From NCBI GenBank assembly GCA_023409955.1, contig JAEYQQ010000044.1, positions 1 to 25,054 on the forward strand: a stretch of DNA of 25,054 nucleotides. Reading direction: 5' to 3'. Position 1 is the first letter of the stretch, and each line of letters begins with the position of its first letter. The position numbers were made by a program, and so were the translations under genes. Shown in pieces: positions 13,975-21,951 of the stretch. This stretch comes from Bacillota bacterium (lineage in GTDB: Bacteria; Bacillota; Clostridia; Christensenellales; Aristaeellaceae). The notes under the pieces are model-generated. The model ran no database searches. It worked only from the letters and a program-made list of their open reading frames with translations, and was not told the DNA's origin.

Positions 13975-15411
13975 TTATTTGATTTTACTGCTTGCTGCCA
14001 ACAGGTTTTGCTTCAGGTCATACAGCGGTTGGCTCAAGTCAACCTTGTACTTATGAGGGGCTTGAAGCCGTTTGTATTCCCCCCAGAACGTATCCAGTTC
14101 CCTGGCGGCATATGCCCTAATATCAGTCAGCGAGGGAGATTTATATACCAGTTTACCTGAAGTAAATACAGGAACCAATAAGGGGCGCATGGTATAATCG
14201 GTGATGGTCATGGATTTCCATGTGCTCTCTGGATCGAAAATCCGTAGCGGTTTTGTACTATCATAGCTTTCATCCTCAAGTGCAATCAGGTCAGCTATTG
14301 CTTTTTCAGTTTGGCGGTCATATATGCGATAGACAGTTTTAATGCCCGGGTTGGTAATCTTTTGCGGATTTTCAGATATCTTGATTCTCGGATGGATTAC
14401 ACCATCTATTTCCTCTGCGGCCAGCTTGTATACGCCGCCCAGCGCAGGGTTATCCTGGCTGGTAATGAGTTTTGTGCCGACACCCCATACGTCAATCTGC
14501 GCTCCTTGGGCTTTCAAATTCCAAATGACTTCCTCATCAAGATCGCCGCTTGCGAAGATCTTGGCATTTGGGAATCCTGCATCATCCATCATCTTACGTG
14601 CCATGCGGCTTAAATAAGTCATATCACCGCTGTCCAAGCGGATACCTACAGGCTCATAGCCCTTTTCGCGCAGCTCTTTGAATACAGTAATGGCATTTGG
14701 TACACCGCTTCTTAAGGTATCATAGGTATCTACCAGCAATAAGCAGCTGTCTGGGAAAGTTTCCGCATACGCCCTGAATGCTTCCAGCTCGCTGTCAAAG
14801 GACATAACCCAGCTATGGGCATGGGTCCCCTTCACAGGTATACCAAAAAGTTGACCTGTCAAAACGTTGCTGGTGGCGCTGCAGCCTCCAATGATGGCGG
14901 CGCGTGCACCATATATGCCTGCATCCGGCCCCTGTGCCCGGCGTAAGCCAAACTCCAGTACACTGCCGCCCTGGGCGGCATGGCATACCCTGGCAGCCTT
15001 GGTTGCAATCAATGTTTGATGGTTGATGATATTCAAAAGGGCAGTTTCGATAAACTGTGCTTCCATAATTGGAGCATACACCCGTACGATGGGTTCATCT
15101 GGAAAAACAACCGTTCCTTCCGGCAATGCATGCAAGTCACCGGTAAAGCGCAAGCTGGAAAGCTCATTCAGAAAAGCTTCATCAAATAAGTTTAATGACC
15201 GAAGGTAGCTCAAATCCTCCTCATCAAAGGACAGATTTTGTACATATTCGATGGCCTGCTCAAGGCCGGCAGCTATGGCGTGTGCCGTTACATCACCCTG
15301 CCTGCGGTAGTACAAATCAAACACAGCCTTGTTCTTTTGCATGCCATGCTTCCAATAACCATACATCATCGTAAGCTGATAAAGATCTGTCATCATGGTA
15401 AGATTGCGCAT
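13975..15411 (-). CDS. pncB: Nicotinate phosphoribosyltransferase
   Basis: A 478-residue enzyme of NAD salvage: joins nicotinate and PRPP, with ATP hydrolysis, to nicotinate mononucleotide. Family features in order: MTDLYQLTMMYGYW at the N-terminus, FDLYYRR, EFGLRRAQGPDAG, a GGCSATSNVLTGQLFGIPVKG segment, THAHSWVMSF, and IRLDSGDM for the phosphoribosyl site. Length fits the bacterial PncB type. The ATG at 15411 lies eight bases after AGGAGG; a TTG at 15417 is too close to it. It lies 27 bases after lgt and 24 bases before the serine hydrolase gene. An intact salvage enzyme is useful beside NAD(P)-dependent hydrogenase, but the pairing by position is probably coincidental. Confidence 0.94.
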   Translation of the reverse strand: MRNLTMMTDLYQLTMMYGYWKHGMQKNKAVFDLYYRRQGDVTAHAIAAGLEQAIEYVQNLSFDEEDLSYLRSLNLFDEAFLNELSSLRFTGDLHALPEGTVVFPDEPIVRVYAPIMEAQFIETALLNIINHQTLIATKAARVCHAAQGGSVLEFGLRRAQGPDAGIYGARAAIIGGCSATSNVLTGQLFGIPVKGTHAHSWVMSFDSELEAFRAYAETFPDSCLLLVDTYDTLRSGVPNAITVFKELREKGYEPVGIRLDSGDMTYLSRMARKMMDDAGFPNAKIFASGDLDEEVIWNLKAQGAQIDVWGVGTKLITSQDNPALGGVYKLAAEEIDGVIHPRIKISENPQKITNPGIKTVYRIYDRQTEKAIADLIALEDESYDSTKPLRIFDPESTWKSMTITDYTMRPLLVPVFTSGKLVYKSPSLTDIRAYAARELDTFWGEYKRLQAPHKYKVDLSQPLYDLKQNLLAASSKIK

Positions 15412-15438
15412 AAACAAGTCCTCCTGCGTATAGTTAGA

Positions 15439-16539
15439 TTAATTGTGTATCGTATGCGAATAAATCGCCAGGGCACCTGCTGGAAACGAAAAGGATATCA
15501 GCGCAATGAACATCGTCTGTGCAGGCAGCATACTCTCCATACCATTCCAGTATACCAAAAAAACAGCTGTTGCAACGGACAAAATCCAGAGTGGTAGTAA
15601 TGATACCCAACTTTTACTTTCCTTTGATACAAACTGCCTGCTCATTATAGCGGCACAGAGGATTACAATGGCGATATTTAAGGATGGCCAAACATACATT
15701 GGCACCACACTGCTTCTGCTTATATATAGCAGATAAAGCAAATGCAGCAGATATACGATACAGAAAGAGGCTGTCAGCTTGGCATGTTTCATCAGTCTGA
15801 AAACAAACAGCATAAATGCAGCCGCCATTGCGATAACGCTAAGCCATTGCGATACTCGTATCGTTCCATCTAACCACATCAGGCTGTCCATTCGTAGCCC
15901 TTCAATGATTGCCCGTCCTGCACCGTAAAGCAGTATATACCACAAAAAAACATCACCAGATCGCTTCATACGCTTGCGATTCGCCATCAATAAGATAAAT
16001 GATATAAAGTTTAAAGCAGATTCATAAAAAAAAGTGGCCAAATGCCATGACCCGCCTTGAGCATTATCAATAAAAACTGCAAACGGGAAAAACTGCCACG
16101 CTGTGTTGGTGACCGCATACCCGTATGCTTCTTTATTAAAAAAATTTCCCCAGCGGCCGATTGCTTGGCCAAGTATCACTGCCGGTGCAAACATATCAAG
16201 TAACGTCAGAAAGCTGATCTTTTTACGTCTTGCATTGATCCAAACACCAATGGCCCCGCCGATCAATGCCCCATAAATGGCGACGCCGCCCTCCCAAACA
16301 TATAGAATGCGGATGGGATCTTTAAGGAACTGTTCAGGTGCAAACGCTACATAGTATAAACGCGCACCAATGATGCCAAAGGGAATTGCCCACAGCGCAC
16401 TGTCAATGGCAGTATCCTTTGGTAATCCTAGTCGTTTTTCTTCACGTCCGCATAAATATATGCCAATGGCTATGCCAAATACAATAATCAAACTGTACCA
16501 GGGAATGATCCCAAAGGCTAAACGGTCAGGCTGCAACAA
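15439..16539 (-). CDS. lgt: Prolipoprotein diacylglyceryl transferase with long C-terminal extension
   Basis: A 366-residue inner-membrane enzyme that transfers diacylglyceryl from phosphatidylglycerol to the lipobox Cys of prolipoproteins. Signature elements: FGIIPWYSL near the N-terminus, WEGGVAIYGALIGG, GQAIGRWGNFFNKEAYG, GAGRAIIEGLRMDS and RVSQWLS. The usual catalytic His of E. coli Lgt (His103) is Tyr here. Standard Lgt ends after the VSQWLS helix; this protein continues about 110 residues with roughly four more hydrophobic segments. Start choice: ATGs at 16575 and 16572 overlap or abut the -10 box, so they should lie outside or at the very end of the transcript. TTG 16539 (or 16536) follows GAAGGGAGG, with a spacing of about 12 bases. 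First gene of a three-gene operon. Confidence 0.88.
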   Translation of the reverse strand: MLQPDRLAFGIIPWYSLIIVFGIAIGIYLCGREEKRLGLPKDTAIDSALWAIPFGIIGARLYYVAFAPEQFLKDPIRILYVWEGGVAIYGALIGGAIGVWINARRKKISFLTLLDMFAPAVILGQAIGRWGNFFNKEAYGYAVTNTAWQFFPFAVFIDNAQGGSWHLATFFYESALNFISFILLMANRKRMKRSGDVFLWYILLYGAGRAIIEGLRMDSLMWLDGTIRVSQWLSVIAMAAAFMLFVFRLMKHAKLTASFCIVYLLHLLYLLYISRSSVVPMYVWPSLNIAIVILCAAIMSRQFVSKESKSWVSLLPLWILSVATAVFLVYWNGMESMLPAQTMFIALISFSFPAGALAIYSHTIHN

Positions 16540-16573
16540 AATAATATGCCGCCTCCCTTCCAAAGTTTTCATC

Positions 16574-16602
16574 ATTATATTCTTGCCCTAAACAGCTGTC
16601 AA
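16574..16602 (-). promoter_or_regulatory. Consensus promoter of the lgt-pncB-hydrolase operon
   Basis: On the minus strand TTGACA (16602-16597), a 17-base spacer and TATAAT (16579-16574): a perfect housekeeping match. The -10 box overlaps the upstream in-frame ATG of lgt, which argues for the downstream TTG start. Confidence 0.85.
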
Positions 16603-16679
16603 GCATACACAGCCTTGCAGCCTTGTAGCTATAAGGCACATAACGTCTATGAAATTGTTAAACAAATTTGGTAAAACGG

Positions 16680-16708
16680 TTGTCATATGGTTGAATGTAC
16701 GTTATAAT
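16680..16708 (+). promoter_or_regulatory. Promoter of upp and probably the V-ATPase operon
   Basis: TTGTCA (16680-16685), a 17-base spacer and TATAAT (16703-16708). It diverges from the lgt promoter, with 77 bases between the two -35 boxes. The start near 16715 gives an unusually long leader of about 220 bases. Confidence 0.8.
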
Positions 16709-16714
16709 AATTCG

Positions 16715-16935
16715 GAACTAAGCGTGATGATTTGAAAACAACGTATTTCCAGTGTTTTGTCAATGGTTAGGTCAGGCCTAAACGGCAAGGAGAGAACATA
16801 TGGCAAGGCTTCTTTTATTTGTCTGCACTGATGGTTACCGCGTTGATTCAGGTTATTTGCGTACAATTTTAGTAGCCACCTTGAGCACGCCGCTTTTATA
16901 AGTCGCGTGCTTATTATGAAAAGGAGGAATCATCC
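16715..16935 (+). other. Long 5' leader of upp
   Basis: This is most of the only gene-free stretch above 300 bases in the window (16540-16935). It holds a small stem TTAGG/CCTAA at 16767-16781, a 33-codon reading frame at 16800-16901 with its own ribosome site, and a seven-pair stem AGCACGC (16884-16890) / GCGTGCT (16905-16911) just before the upp ribosome site at 16921-16927. The last hairpin lacks a T-run, so termination is not obvious. I do not recognise a known riboswitch or a PyrR site. Between the divergent promoters there is only a tandem CAGCCTTG pair (16610-16625) and AT-rich sequence. Confidence 0.55.
16800..16901 (+). CDS. Possible leader peptide or phosphatase gene remnant before upp
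   Basis: A 33-codon frame with AAGGAGA seven bases before its ATG. It encodes MARLLLFVCTDGYRV followed by a short unrelated tail. The first ten residues resemble the N-terminus of low-molecular-weight protein tyrosine/arginine phosphatases (consensus-like LFVCTGN.CRSP), genes that often stand shortly upstream of upp in Firmicutes, but the Cx5R active-site loop is not intact. Either it is a decayed fragment or a translated leader that controls upp. Similarity over so few residues may be chance. Confidence 0.35.
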   Translation: MARLLLFVCTDGYRVDSGYLRTILVATLSTPLL

Positions 16936-17565
16936 TTGAGCAAAGTCCACGTATTTGACCATCCGCTGATCCAACATAAATTGAGCCTCATGCGGGATAA
17001 AAACACAGGTGCAAAGGAGTTCCGCGAACTTCTTGAGGAAATTTCCATGCTGATGGTATACGAGGTAACAAGGGATCTCCCCACCGAAGAAGTAGATGTA
17101 GAGACACCCATTGGTTGGACAAAGACGCATATGCTAAGCGGCAAAAAACTTGGTATTGTACCCATCCTTCGAGCTGGTCTTGGAATGGTGGACGGCGTAA
17201 CCAAACTGGTTCCCGCAGCAAAAATTGGCCACATTGGTCTGTATCGTGATCCTCATACGCTGGAGCCTGTGGAGTATTACTGTAAGCTTCCTGCTGATTC
17301 TGAGAATCGGGAGCTTCTTCTGCTTGATCCCATGTTGGCTACCGGTGGCAGCGCAAGCGCAGCCATTACCTTTATCAAAAAGCGTAATTGCAATAACGTG
17401 CGACTTGTTTCCCTGATTGCAGCGCCAGAAGGCATTGCAAGGATTAATAAAGATCATCCCGATGTTGACATCTATGTAGCTTGTCAGGATGAAAAACTGA
17501 ACGAACATGGCTACATCGTGCCAGGACTTGGCGATGCAGGGGACAGGCTTTTCGGAACCAAATGA
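16936..17565 (+). CDS. upp: Uracil phosphoribosyltransferase
   Basis: A 209-residue enzyme of pyrimidine salvage: uracil plus PRPP gives UMP. Full family length and motifs: SKVHVFDHPLIQHKLSLMRD at the N-terminus, ETPIGWTKTHMLSGKKLGIV, VPILRAGLGMVDG, the PRPP-binding loop LLDPMLATGGSA, and the uracil-binding end GYIVPGLGDAGDRLFGT. It starts with TTG eight bases after AAGGAGG; no ATG fits. No terminator separates it from the V-ATPase genes, which begin 21 bases after its stop, so both are probably on one transcript. Confidence 0.97.
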   Translation: MSKVHVFDHPLIQHKLSLMRDKNTGAKEFRELLEEISMLMVYEVTRDLPTEEVDVETPIGWTKTHMLSGKKLGIVPILRAGLGMVDGVTKLVPAAKIGHIGLYRDPHTLEPVEYYCKLPADSENRELLLLDPMLATGGSASAAITFIKKRNCNNVRLVSLIAAPEGIARINKDHPDVDIYVACQDEKLNEHGYIVPGLGDAGDRLFGTK

Positions 17566-17586
17566 ATGGTATAGGGGGGGATGAAG

Positions 17587-17910
17587 TTGTCTCTGGAATT
17601 GCTCAAAAGCATTCAGGAAGCTGAGGCCAAGGCCGAAGCTGAGCGGCAAAACGCCCAACGCGAAGCCAGGGAAATGATCAAAGGGGTAACAGACGCCTGC
17701 ACAGAAAACGAACGTCGTGCCGCCGTAGAACATCGCGCTCTTTTCCAAAACATCTTGGATGAGAAAAAGGCTGCTGTAGAGCTTGATATCAAAAAGCTGG
17801 CATCAACTCACGAGCGAGCTCGAAGCGAGTTGCTCCAAAAAGCACAGGGAAACATTGATGCAGCAGCAGATATGATCGTAAAGAGGGTATTGAGCGATGG
17901 CCATCGTTGA
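17587..17910 (+). CDS. ntpF: V-type ATPase peripheral-stalk subunit (G/H type, E. hirae NtpF)
   Basis: A 107-residue, almost wholly helical, charged protein beginning MSLELLKSIQEAEAKAEAER, typical of the V/A-ATPase peripheral stalk subunit (AhaH / NtpF). It pairs with subunit E as a long coiled coil linking the A3B3 head to subunit I. The TTG at 17587 lies six bases after AGGGGGG; an ATG at 17581 directly abuts that site and is less likely. The gene overlaps the start of ntpI by 14 bases. It is the first gene of the ATPase set, which follows the E. hirae order F-I-K-E-C-G-A-B. Confidence 0.85.
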   Translation: MSLELLKSIQEAEAKAEAERQNAQREAREMIKGVTDACTENERRAAVEHRALFQNILDEKKAAVELDIKKLASTHERARSELLQKAQGNIDAAADMIVKRVLSDGHR

Positions 17911-19813
17911 AATGAAACGAATGACGCTCCTTGCGCTCCAAAAAGACAAGGAGAAGCTGTTACATGCCATTCAGCGCATGGGTTGCATCCAGGTTTCCGA
18001 TATTCCAGATGATGAGATACAGCCTTACATTTCGAAGGTATCTGGTCTTGTCGTTGCTGAAGATGCGGTAACCCGTCTGCGATGGGCTGTAGACAAACTA
18101 GGCCGTTACAACAAATCAAAGGCTTCAATGTTTGGAACAAAAACCGAGGTGGACCGCGATAAGGCAGATGCTGTTTATAAGCAAAAAGAGCATTACATGC
18201 AAATCGTTTCTGCTGCAGAGCGTTTAGAGCAGCGCGTCGGAGAACTAAAGGGTCTTGAAACCAGGCTGCATGCTTCCATCGAACAACTAGCCCCATGGGC
18301 TGGCTTGGATGTTCCTGTATCTTTGCTTCACAATACCAAAGAAACAATGCAGGAAGCCGGCTCAATTTCCAAGAATGTATTGGCTCAGCTTACATCAAAG
18401 TGGGCTGCTGAACCAGTCGTAATCTCAGAGGTTGGCTCTTATCAAGAAACGGTCTATGTGCATGTGGTTGCACATCAATCCGTTGCTCCCAATTTGCTAG
18501 CCGACTTAAAGGATGCAGGCTTTGCTCCTGCCATCTTTGCTGATATGCAAGGAACTCCTCGAAACCAGCTAGATACATGGGAGAAGGACCTGAAAGAGAT
18601 TGCTGATGGGTATAAACAGCTTGATAATGAGTATGTTGCTCTATCCAGTGAACTTCCGAATCTCAAATTGCTTTATGATATTCTCCTTGCCGAACGTGAT
18701 AGGCTTCAGGCTGCAAAAAAGTTTGCATCAACAGAAACAACCTTCCTTCTTCGTGGCTGGGTACCCTCTGCGCTTTACGAAAAAGTTAGGAATAGAATTC
18801 TTGAGGTATCACCTACTGCTTCTGTTGAAGCCCATCAGCCTGAAAAAGGCGATGAACCGCCAGTCATGTTGCACAACAATAATATAATTGCGCCATTTGA
18901 GTCTGTTGTGGCGGGCTTTTCCTTGCCATCACCCAATAGCCTTGATCCTACAGTTGTCATGGCCCCCTTCTTTGCATGCTTTTTTGGCATGATGGTCTCC
19001 GATGCTGGTTACGGCCTGCTTATGGCTCTTGCAATTCCGCTAATTATCAAGTTTGCTAAGCCGTCCTCCGGTGCGAAAAAGCTCATGTGGATTCTGGCAA
19101 TCGGTGGTATTTCTACAGTATTTTGGGGATTTATGTACAACACCTGGTTTGGCTTTGCTCCTCTGCCGCTCTTTTTCGATCCAGTGAACAACGCACTTCC
19201 TGTAATGGGCTTGTGTATAGGTATTGGAGCGCTTCATCTGTTTTCCGGTTTGTTTATGGGTGCATACCAAAATATCAAACGAGGCCAACCCCTGGATGCG
19301 TTGTATGATCAATTAAGCTGGTTCATGCTTGTTGTCGGTTTGGGCCTTCTTCTGCTTCCGGCCACAGCACAAGTCGGTACAATCATGGCCCTTGCAGGCG
19401 TAGTCATCATACTGTTGACTGCAGGACGCAATAAAAGCACAAATCCTATCAAGCGTATTATTAGCGGACTTGGTGCTCTGTATGGTGTCACCAGCTGGGT
19501 TAGCGATCTTCTAAGCTACATGCGTCTTTTCGGTATGGGCTTGGCTACCGGTGTTATCGGCATGGTCATCAATCAGTTGGTTGGCATGGTGTTTGAAGCT
19601 GGAATAATTGGTAAAATCATTGGTTCAGCATTGTTTGTTGGAGGCCATTTATTCAATGCCGGCATCAATATCCTGGGTGCATATGTTCACTCCTGCCGCC
19701 TCCAGTACATTGAGTTTTTCGGTAAATTTTACGAAGATGGTGGCAAACCTTTTACTCCTTTGGCGGAAGATATGCGATACGTCCACATCAATGATGCACC
19801 TCAAGTGTATTGA
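17897..19813 (+). CDS. ntpI: V-type ATPase subunit I (membrane stator, a-subunit)
   Basis: A 638-residue two-part protein. Residues 1 to about 330 are cytoplasmic with coiled-coil stretches (a dumbbell-shaped stalk anchor); from about 345 on there are seven or eight membrane helices forming the ion half-channels. FACFFGMMVSDAGYGL opens the membrane part. The essential Arg that meets the rotor carboxylate is in SYMRLFGMGLATG (Arg543). VGGHLFNAGINILGAYVHSCRLQYIEFF closes the family pattern in two pieces. It overlaps ntpF at its start; an ATG at 17912 is an alternative. ntpK follows after 44 bases with its own strong ribosome site. Confidence 0.95.
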   Translation: MAIVEMKRMTLLALQKDKEKLLHAIQRMGCIQVSDIPDDEIQPYISKVSGLVVAEDAVTRLRWAVDKLGRYNKSKASMFGTKTEVDRDKADAVYKQKEHYMQIVSAAERLEQRVGELKGLETRLHASIEQLAPWAGLDVPVSLLHNTKETMQEAGSISKNVLAQLTSKWAAEPVVISEVGSYQETVYVHVVAHQSVAPNLLADLKDAGFAPAIFADMQGTPRNQLDTWEKDLKEIADGYKQLDNEYVALSSELPNLKLLYDILLAERDRLQAAKKFASTETTFLLRGWVPSALYEKVRNRILEVSPTASVEAHQPEKGDEPPVMLHNNNIIAPFESVVAGFSLPSPNSLDPTVVMAPFFACFFGMMVSDAGYGLLMALAIPLIIKFAKPSSGAKKLMWILAIGGISTVFWGFMYNTWFGFAPLPLFFDPVNNALPVMGLCIGIGALHLFSGLFMGAYQNIKRGQPLDALYDQLSWFMLVVGLGLLLLPATAQVGTIMALAGVVIILLTAGRNKSTNPIKRIISGLGALYGVTSWVSDLLSYMRLFGMGLATGVIGMVINQLVGMVFEAGIIGKIIGSALFVGGHLFNAGINILGAYVHSCRLQYIEFFGKFYEDGGKPFTPLAEDMRYVHINDAPQVY

Positions 19814-19857
19814 TGTGACGATTATATGAGAAACACAAATTAAGGAGGATATTCGCT

Positions 19858-20334
19858 ATGTCTATCGGTCAGATTCTTGCACTTCTTGGCGCAGCTATGG
19901 CAGCTTTTCTTTCTGGTATGGGTTCCAGTAAAGGCGTTGGTCTTGCAGGCGAAACAAATGCTGGTGTTTCCACTGAAAACCCTGAGGTAAACTCTAAACT
20001 CTTGGTTCTGCAGCTGCTTCCCGCAACACAGGGTATCTATGGCTTCCTAATTGCTGTTATCGTGCTGATTAACACCGGTGTTTTAGGCGGAACTATGCAT
20101 CCTGTTTCCATTGAACAAGGAATTGCTTATGTCGTAAGCTGCCTGCCCATTGGTATCGTTGGTTATTACTCTGCAATCAAACAGGGCATGGTTGCTTCTG
20201 CAGGCATGATCATGACCGGACAACGCCCGGAAATGAGCGGTAAGGGTATCACCATGACTGTTATGGTCGAAACATATGCAGTGCTTGCATTGCTTGTTTC
20301 CTTCCTGATGGTCAATTCCATAAAGCTGTTGTAA
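19858..20334 (+). CDS. ntpK: V-type ATPase subunit K (rotor proteolipid, probably Na+-binding)
   Basis: A 158-residue proteolipid with four membrane helices (two hairpins), the c-ring subunit. The residues that bind Na+ in E. hirae NtpK are all matched: Leu54, Thr57 and Gln58 in LLPATQG, Gln109 in IKQG, and Glu138 in VETYA. As usual for the 16-kDa type, only the second hairpin has the ion-binding carboxylate; the first has none, so the ring has one site per four helices. Such a ring favours ATP-driven ion pumping over synthesis. AAGGAGG lies upstream at good spacing. Na+ specificity is inferred from residue matching only. Confidence 0.96.
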   Translation: MSIGQILALLGAAMAAFLSGMGSSKGVGLAGETNAGVSTENPEVNSKLLVLQLLPATQGIYGFLIAVIVLINTGVLGGTMHPVSIEQGIAYVVSCLPIGIVGYYSAIKQGMVASAGMIMTGQRPEMSGKGITMTVMVETYAVLALLVSFLMVNSIKLL

Positions 20335-20346
20335 GGGAGTACTTGC

Positions 20347-20940
20347 ATGAACGCACAAGCGATCCTGGAAAAGATCGGCGCCGACGGCCGTCTTGCTGCC
20401 GCCGCTCTGCTCAAGGAAGCGGGGGAGCGGGCTGATAAAATTCGTAGTGATTCAGAAGCAATGATTGCCCAACTGAGGGAAGAGACCATTGCAAAAGCAC
20501 ACGAAGAAGCAGCCGCTCAGGAACAGCGAATGCACCGTATGGCGGAACTGGATGAACGGAAGCTTCTTCTTTTAGCCAAACGGCAGTTGATGGATCAAAC
20601 ATTCCAGTTTGCATTGGAAAAAATGAAAAAGCTGCCTGCTGAGCGGCTTGAATCCTTTTTTCTTTCGCTGGTCGTCGCATCTGCCAATGGTACAGAAAGC
20701 CTTCACATAGGCGGAAATAACGATCATTGGTACACTCCATCCTTTTTGGATAAGGTGAATGCTGCACTCGCTTCGGCAGGGAAGGCCGGCCTTGTTACTG
20801 TATCAGATATGCGCCGTGCTGATGTTACGGGCGTTATACTAGCCGGAAGCGGCATGGAGATCAATTGCACGCTGGAAGCGCTATTGAATGCACAGCGCCT
20901 CAATCTCGAGGCCGATGTAGCATCTGTTCTTTACGCTTAA
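20347..20940 (+). CDS. ntpE: V-type ATPase subunit E (peripheral stalk)
   Basis: A 197-residue protein: a long Ala/Glu/Lys-rich N-terminal helix (residues 1-85, with runs such as AHEEAAAQEQRMHRMAELDE) followed by a mixed alpha/beta C-terminal domain that caps the B subunit. DVTGVILAGSGMEINCTLEALL near the end fits the family's conserved GGVVL..G.I..N.TLE-type segment. It forms the outer stalk with NtpF. AGGGAG lies about nine bases before the ATG; ntpK ends 12 bases upstream. Confidence 0.9.
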   Translation: MNAQAILEKIGADGRLAAAALLKEAGERADKIRSDSEAMIAQLREETIAKAHEEAAAQEQRMHRMAELDERKLLLLAKRQLMDQTFQFALEKMKKLPAERLESFFLSLVVASANGTESLHIGGNNDHWYTPSFLDKVNAALASAGKAGLVTVSDMRRADVTGVILAGSGMEINCTLEALLNAQRLNLEADVASVLYA

Positions 20941-20970
20941 CCTATCCACCATTGAAAGGAGGGCTGGCCT

Positions 20971-21951
20971 TTGCCGCAGACAAGCATACCATATGCTGTA
21001 GGTCGAATCAGTGTATTGCAGCGTGATATGTTGGACAAAAGCCGGCTGGAACGGCTGCTTTCCGCTGCCACTTTTAAAGAGGCGCAACGGACCCTTTCAG
21101 AGATTGGCTGGGCTAATGTGGAAGGGAATGATTATGAGCAGGCATCTTTGCAATATGTTGAGAAGGCCTGCAAACTGATTCGTGCTGTTACACCGGCTCC
21201 TGCTGTTACTGATTGCTTCTTACTCCGGTATGATATCCATAATTTGAAAACCTTGATCAAAGCCAGAACACTGTCAGAAAATGCTATTGCGTTGTCTGAC
21301 TGCGGTACATTGCCTGTTGCTTTATTGGTACATGCCGTATCCGAACATAACTACAAAAAGCTTCCGCCGGTATTGACACAAGCAATGGATGCACTGGAAA
21401 AGCGTATGGCTGTACAGCCTGATCCGATGATGGTGGACGTATTGCTGGATCACGCCATGTACCGTATGATCTTCCAAGTCATTGAAAAAGAAAAAGTACC
21501 TTCTGTATTGAAGTATTTCAAGGCAAAAGTTGATCTTGTGAATGCTGTTATGCTCCTGCGTGCAAAATCCATGGGGCGTGATGTGGCATTCTTAAAAGAA
21601 GTACTAATCACAGGTGGTCATGTAACTTTTGAAAAATGGCTTGATGCTTCGCAAAACTTGGAGAAGCTTCCCAAATTGCTTCAATCCTATGGCAAAAACA
21701 TCGTTGCTTCAGCACAAGCATCCATAATGGATGCAAAAAAGCTGCCTGCTCTGGAAAAAGCAATGGATGATCATTTGCTATCGATGTTTACGCCATACCA
21801 AACCGCAACCCTCTCTTTAGAGCCTATCATCGGTTACCTGTTGGCTGCAGAGCGTGAAGCTGCTGCAGTCCGGTTAATCCTTGCCGGCAAAGCCAACGGT
21901 TTCCCGCAGGAGGCAATTCGGGAAAGGATGCGTGATCTGTATGGCCGTTAA
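20971..21951 (+). CDS. ntpC: V-type ATPase subunit C (central-stalk socket, d-subunit type)
   Basis: A 326-residue all-helical protein of the V/A-ATPase C/AC39 family, which sits on the c-ring and receives the D-F shaft. Family features: YAVGRISVLQRDMLDKSRLERLL at the start, LLRYDIHNLKTLIKAR in the middle, FKAKVDLVNAVMLLRAKSMG, and PIIGYLLAAEREAAAVRLI plus ERMRDLYGR at the end (the E..AVRLI..GK section is well kept). It starts with TTG seven bases after AAAGGAGGG; no ATG is available. Its stop overlaps the start of ntpG. Confidence 0.93.
   Translation: MPQTSIPYAVGRISVLQRDMLDKSRLERLLSAATFKEAQRTLSEIGWANVEGNDYEQASLQYVEKACKLIRAVTPAPAVTDCFLLRYDIHNLKTLIKARTLSENAIALSDCGTLPVALLVHAVSEHNYKKLPPVLTQAMDALEKRMAVQPDPMMVDVLLDHAMYRMIFQVIEKEKVPSVLKYFKAKVDLVNAVMLLRAKSMGRDVAFLKEVLITGGHVTFEKWLDASQNLEKLPKLLQSYGKNIVASAQASIMDAKKLPALEKAMDDHLLSMFTPYQTATLSLEPIIGYLLAAEREAAAVRLILAGKANGFPQEAIRERMRDLYGR

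Noticed and set aside
16610..16625. Tandem CAGCCTTG repeat as a possible operator or array
   Set aside because: Only two copies of eight bases, with no further repeats or spacers.
16655..16680. Rex-like half site TTGTTAAA between lgt and upp
   Set aside because: The second half is not its reverse complement, so there is no dyad; a single half site is expected by chance in AT-rich DNA.
16884..16911. Hairpin before the upp ribosome site as a transcription attenuator
   Set aside because: The stem is followed by TATTATG, not a T-run, so intrinsic termination is not supported.
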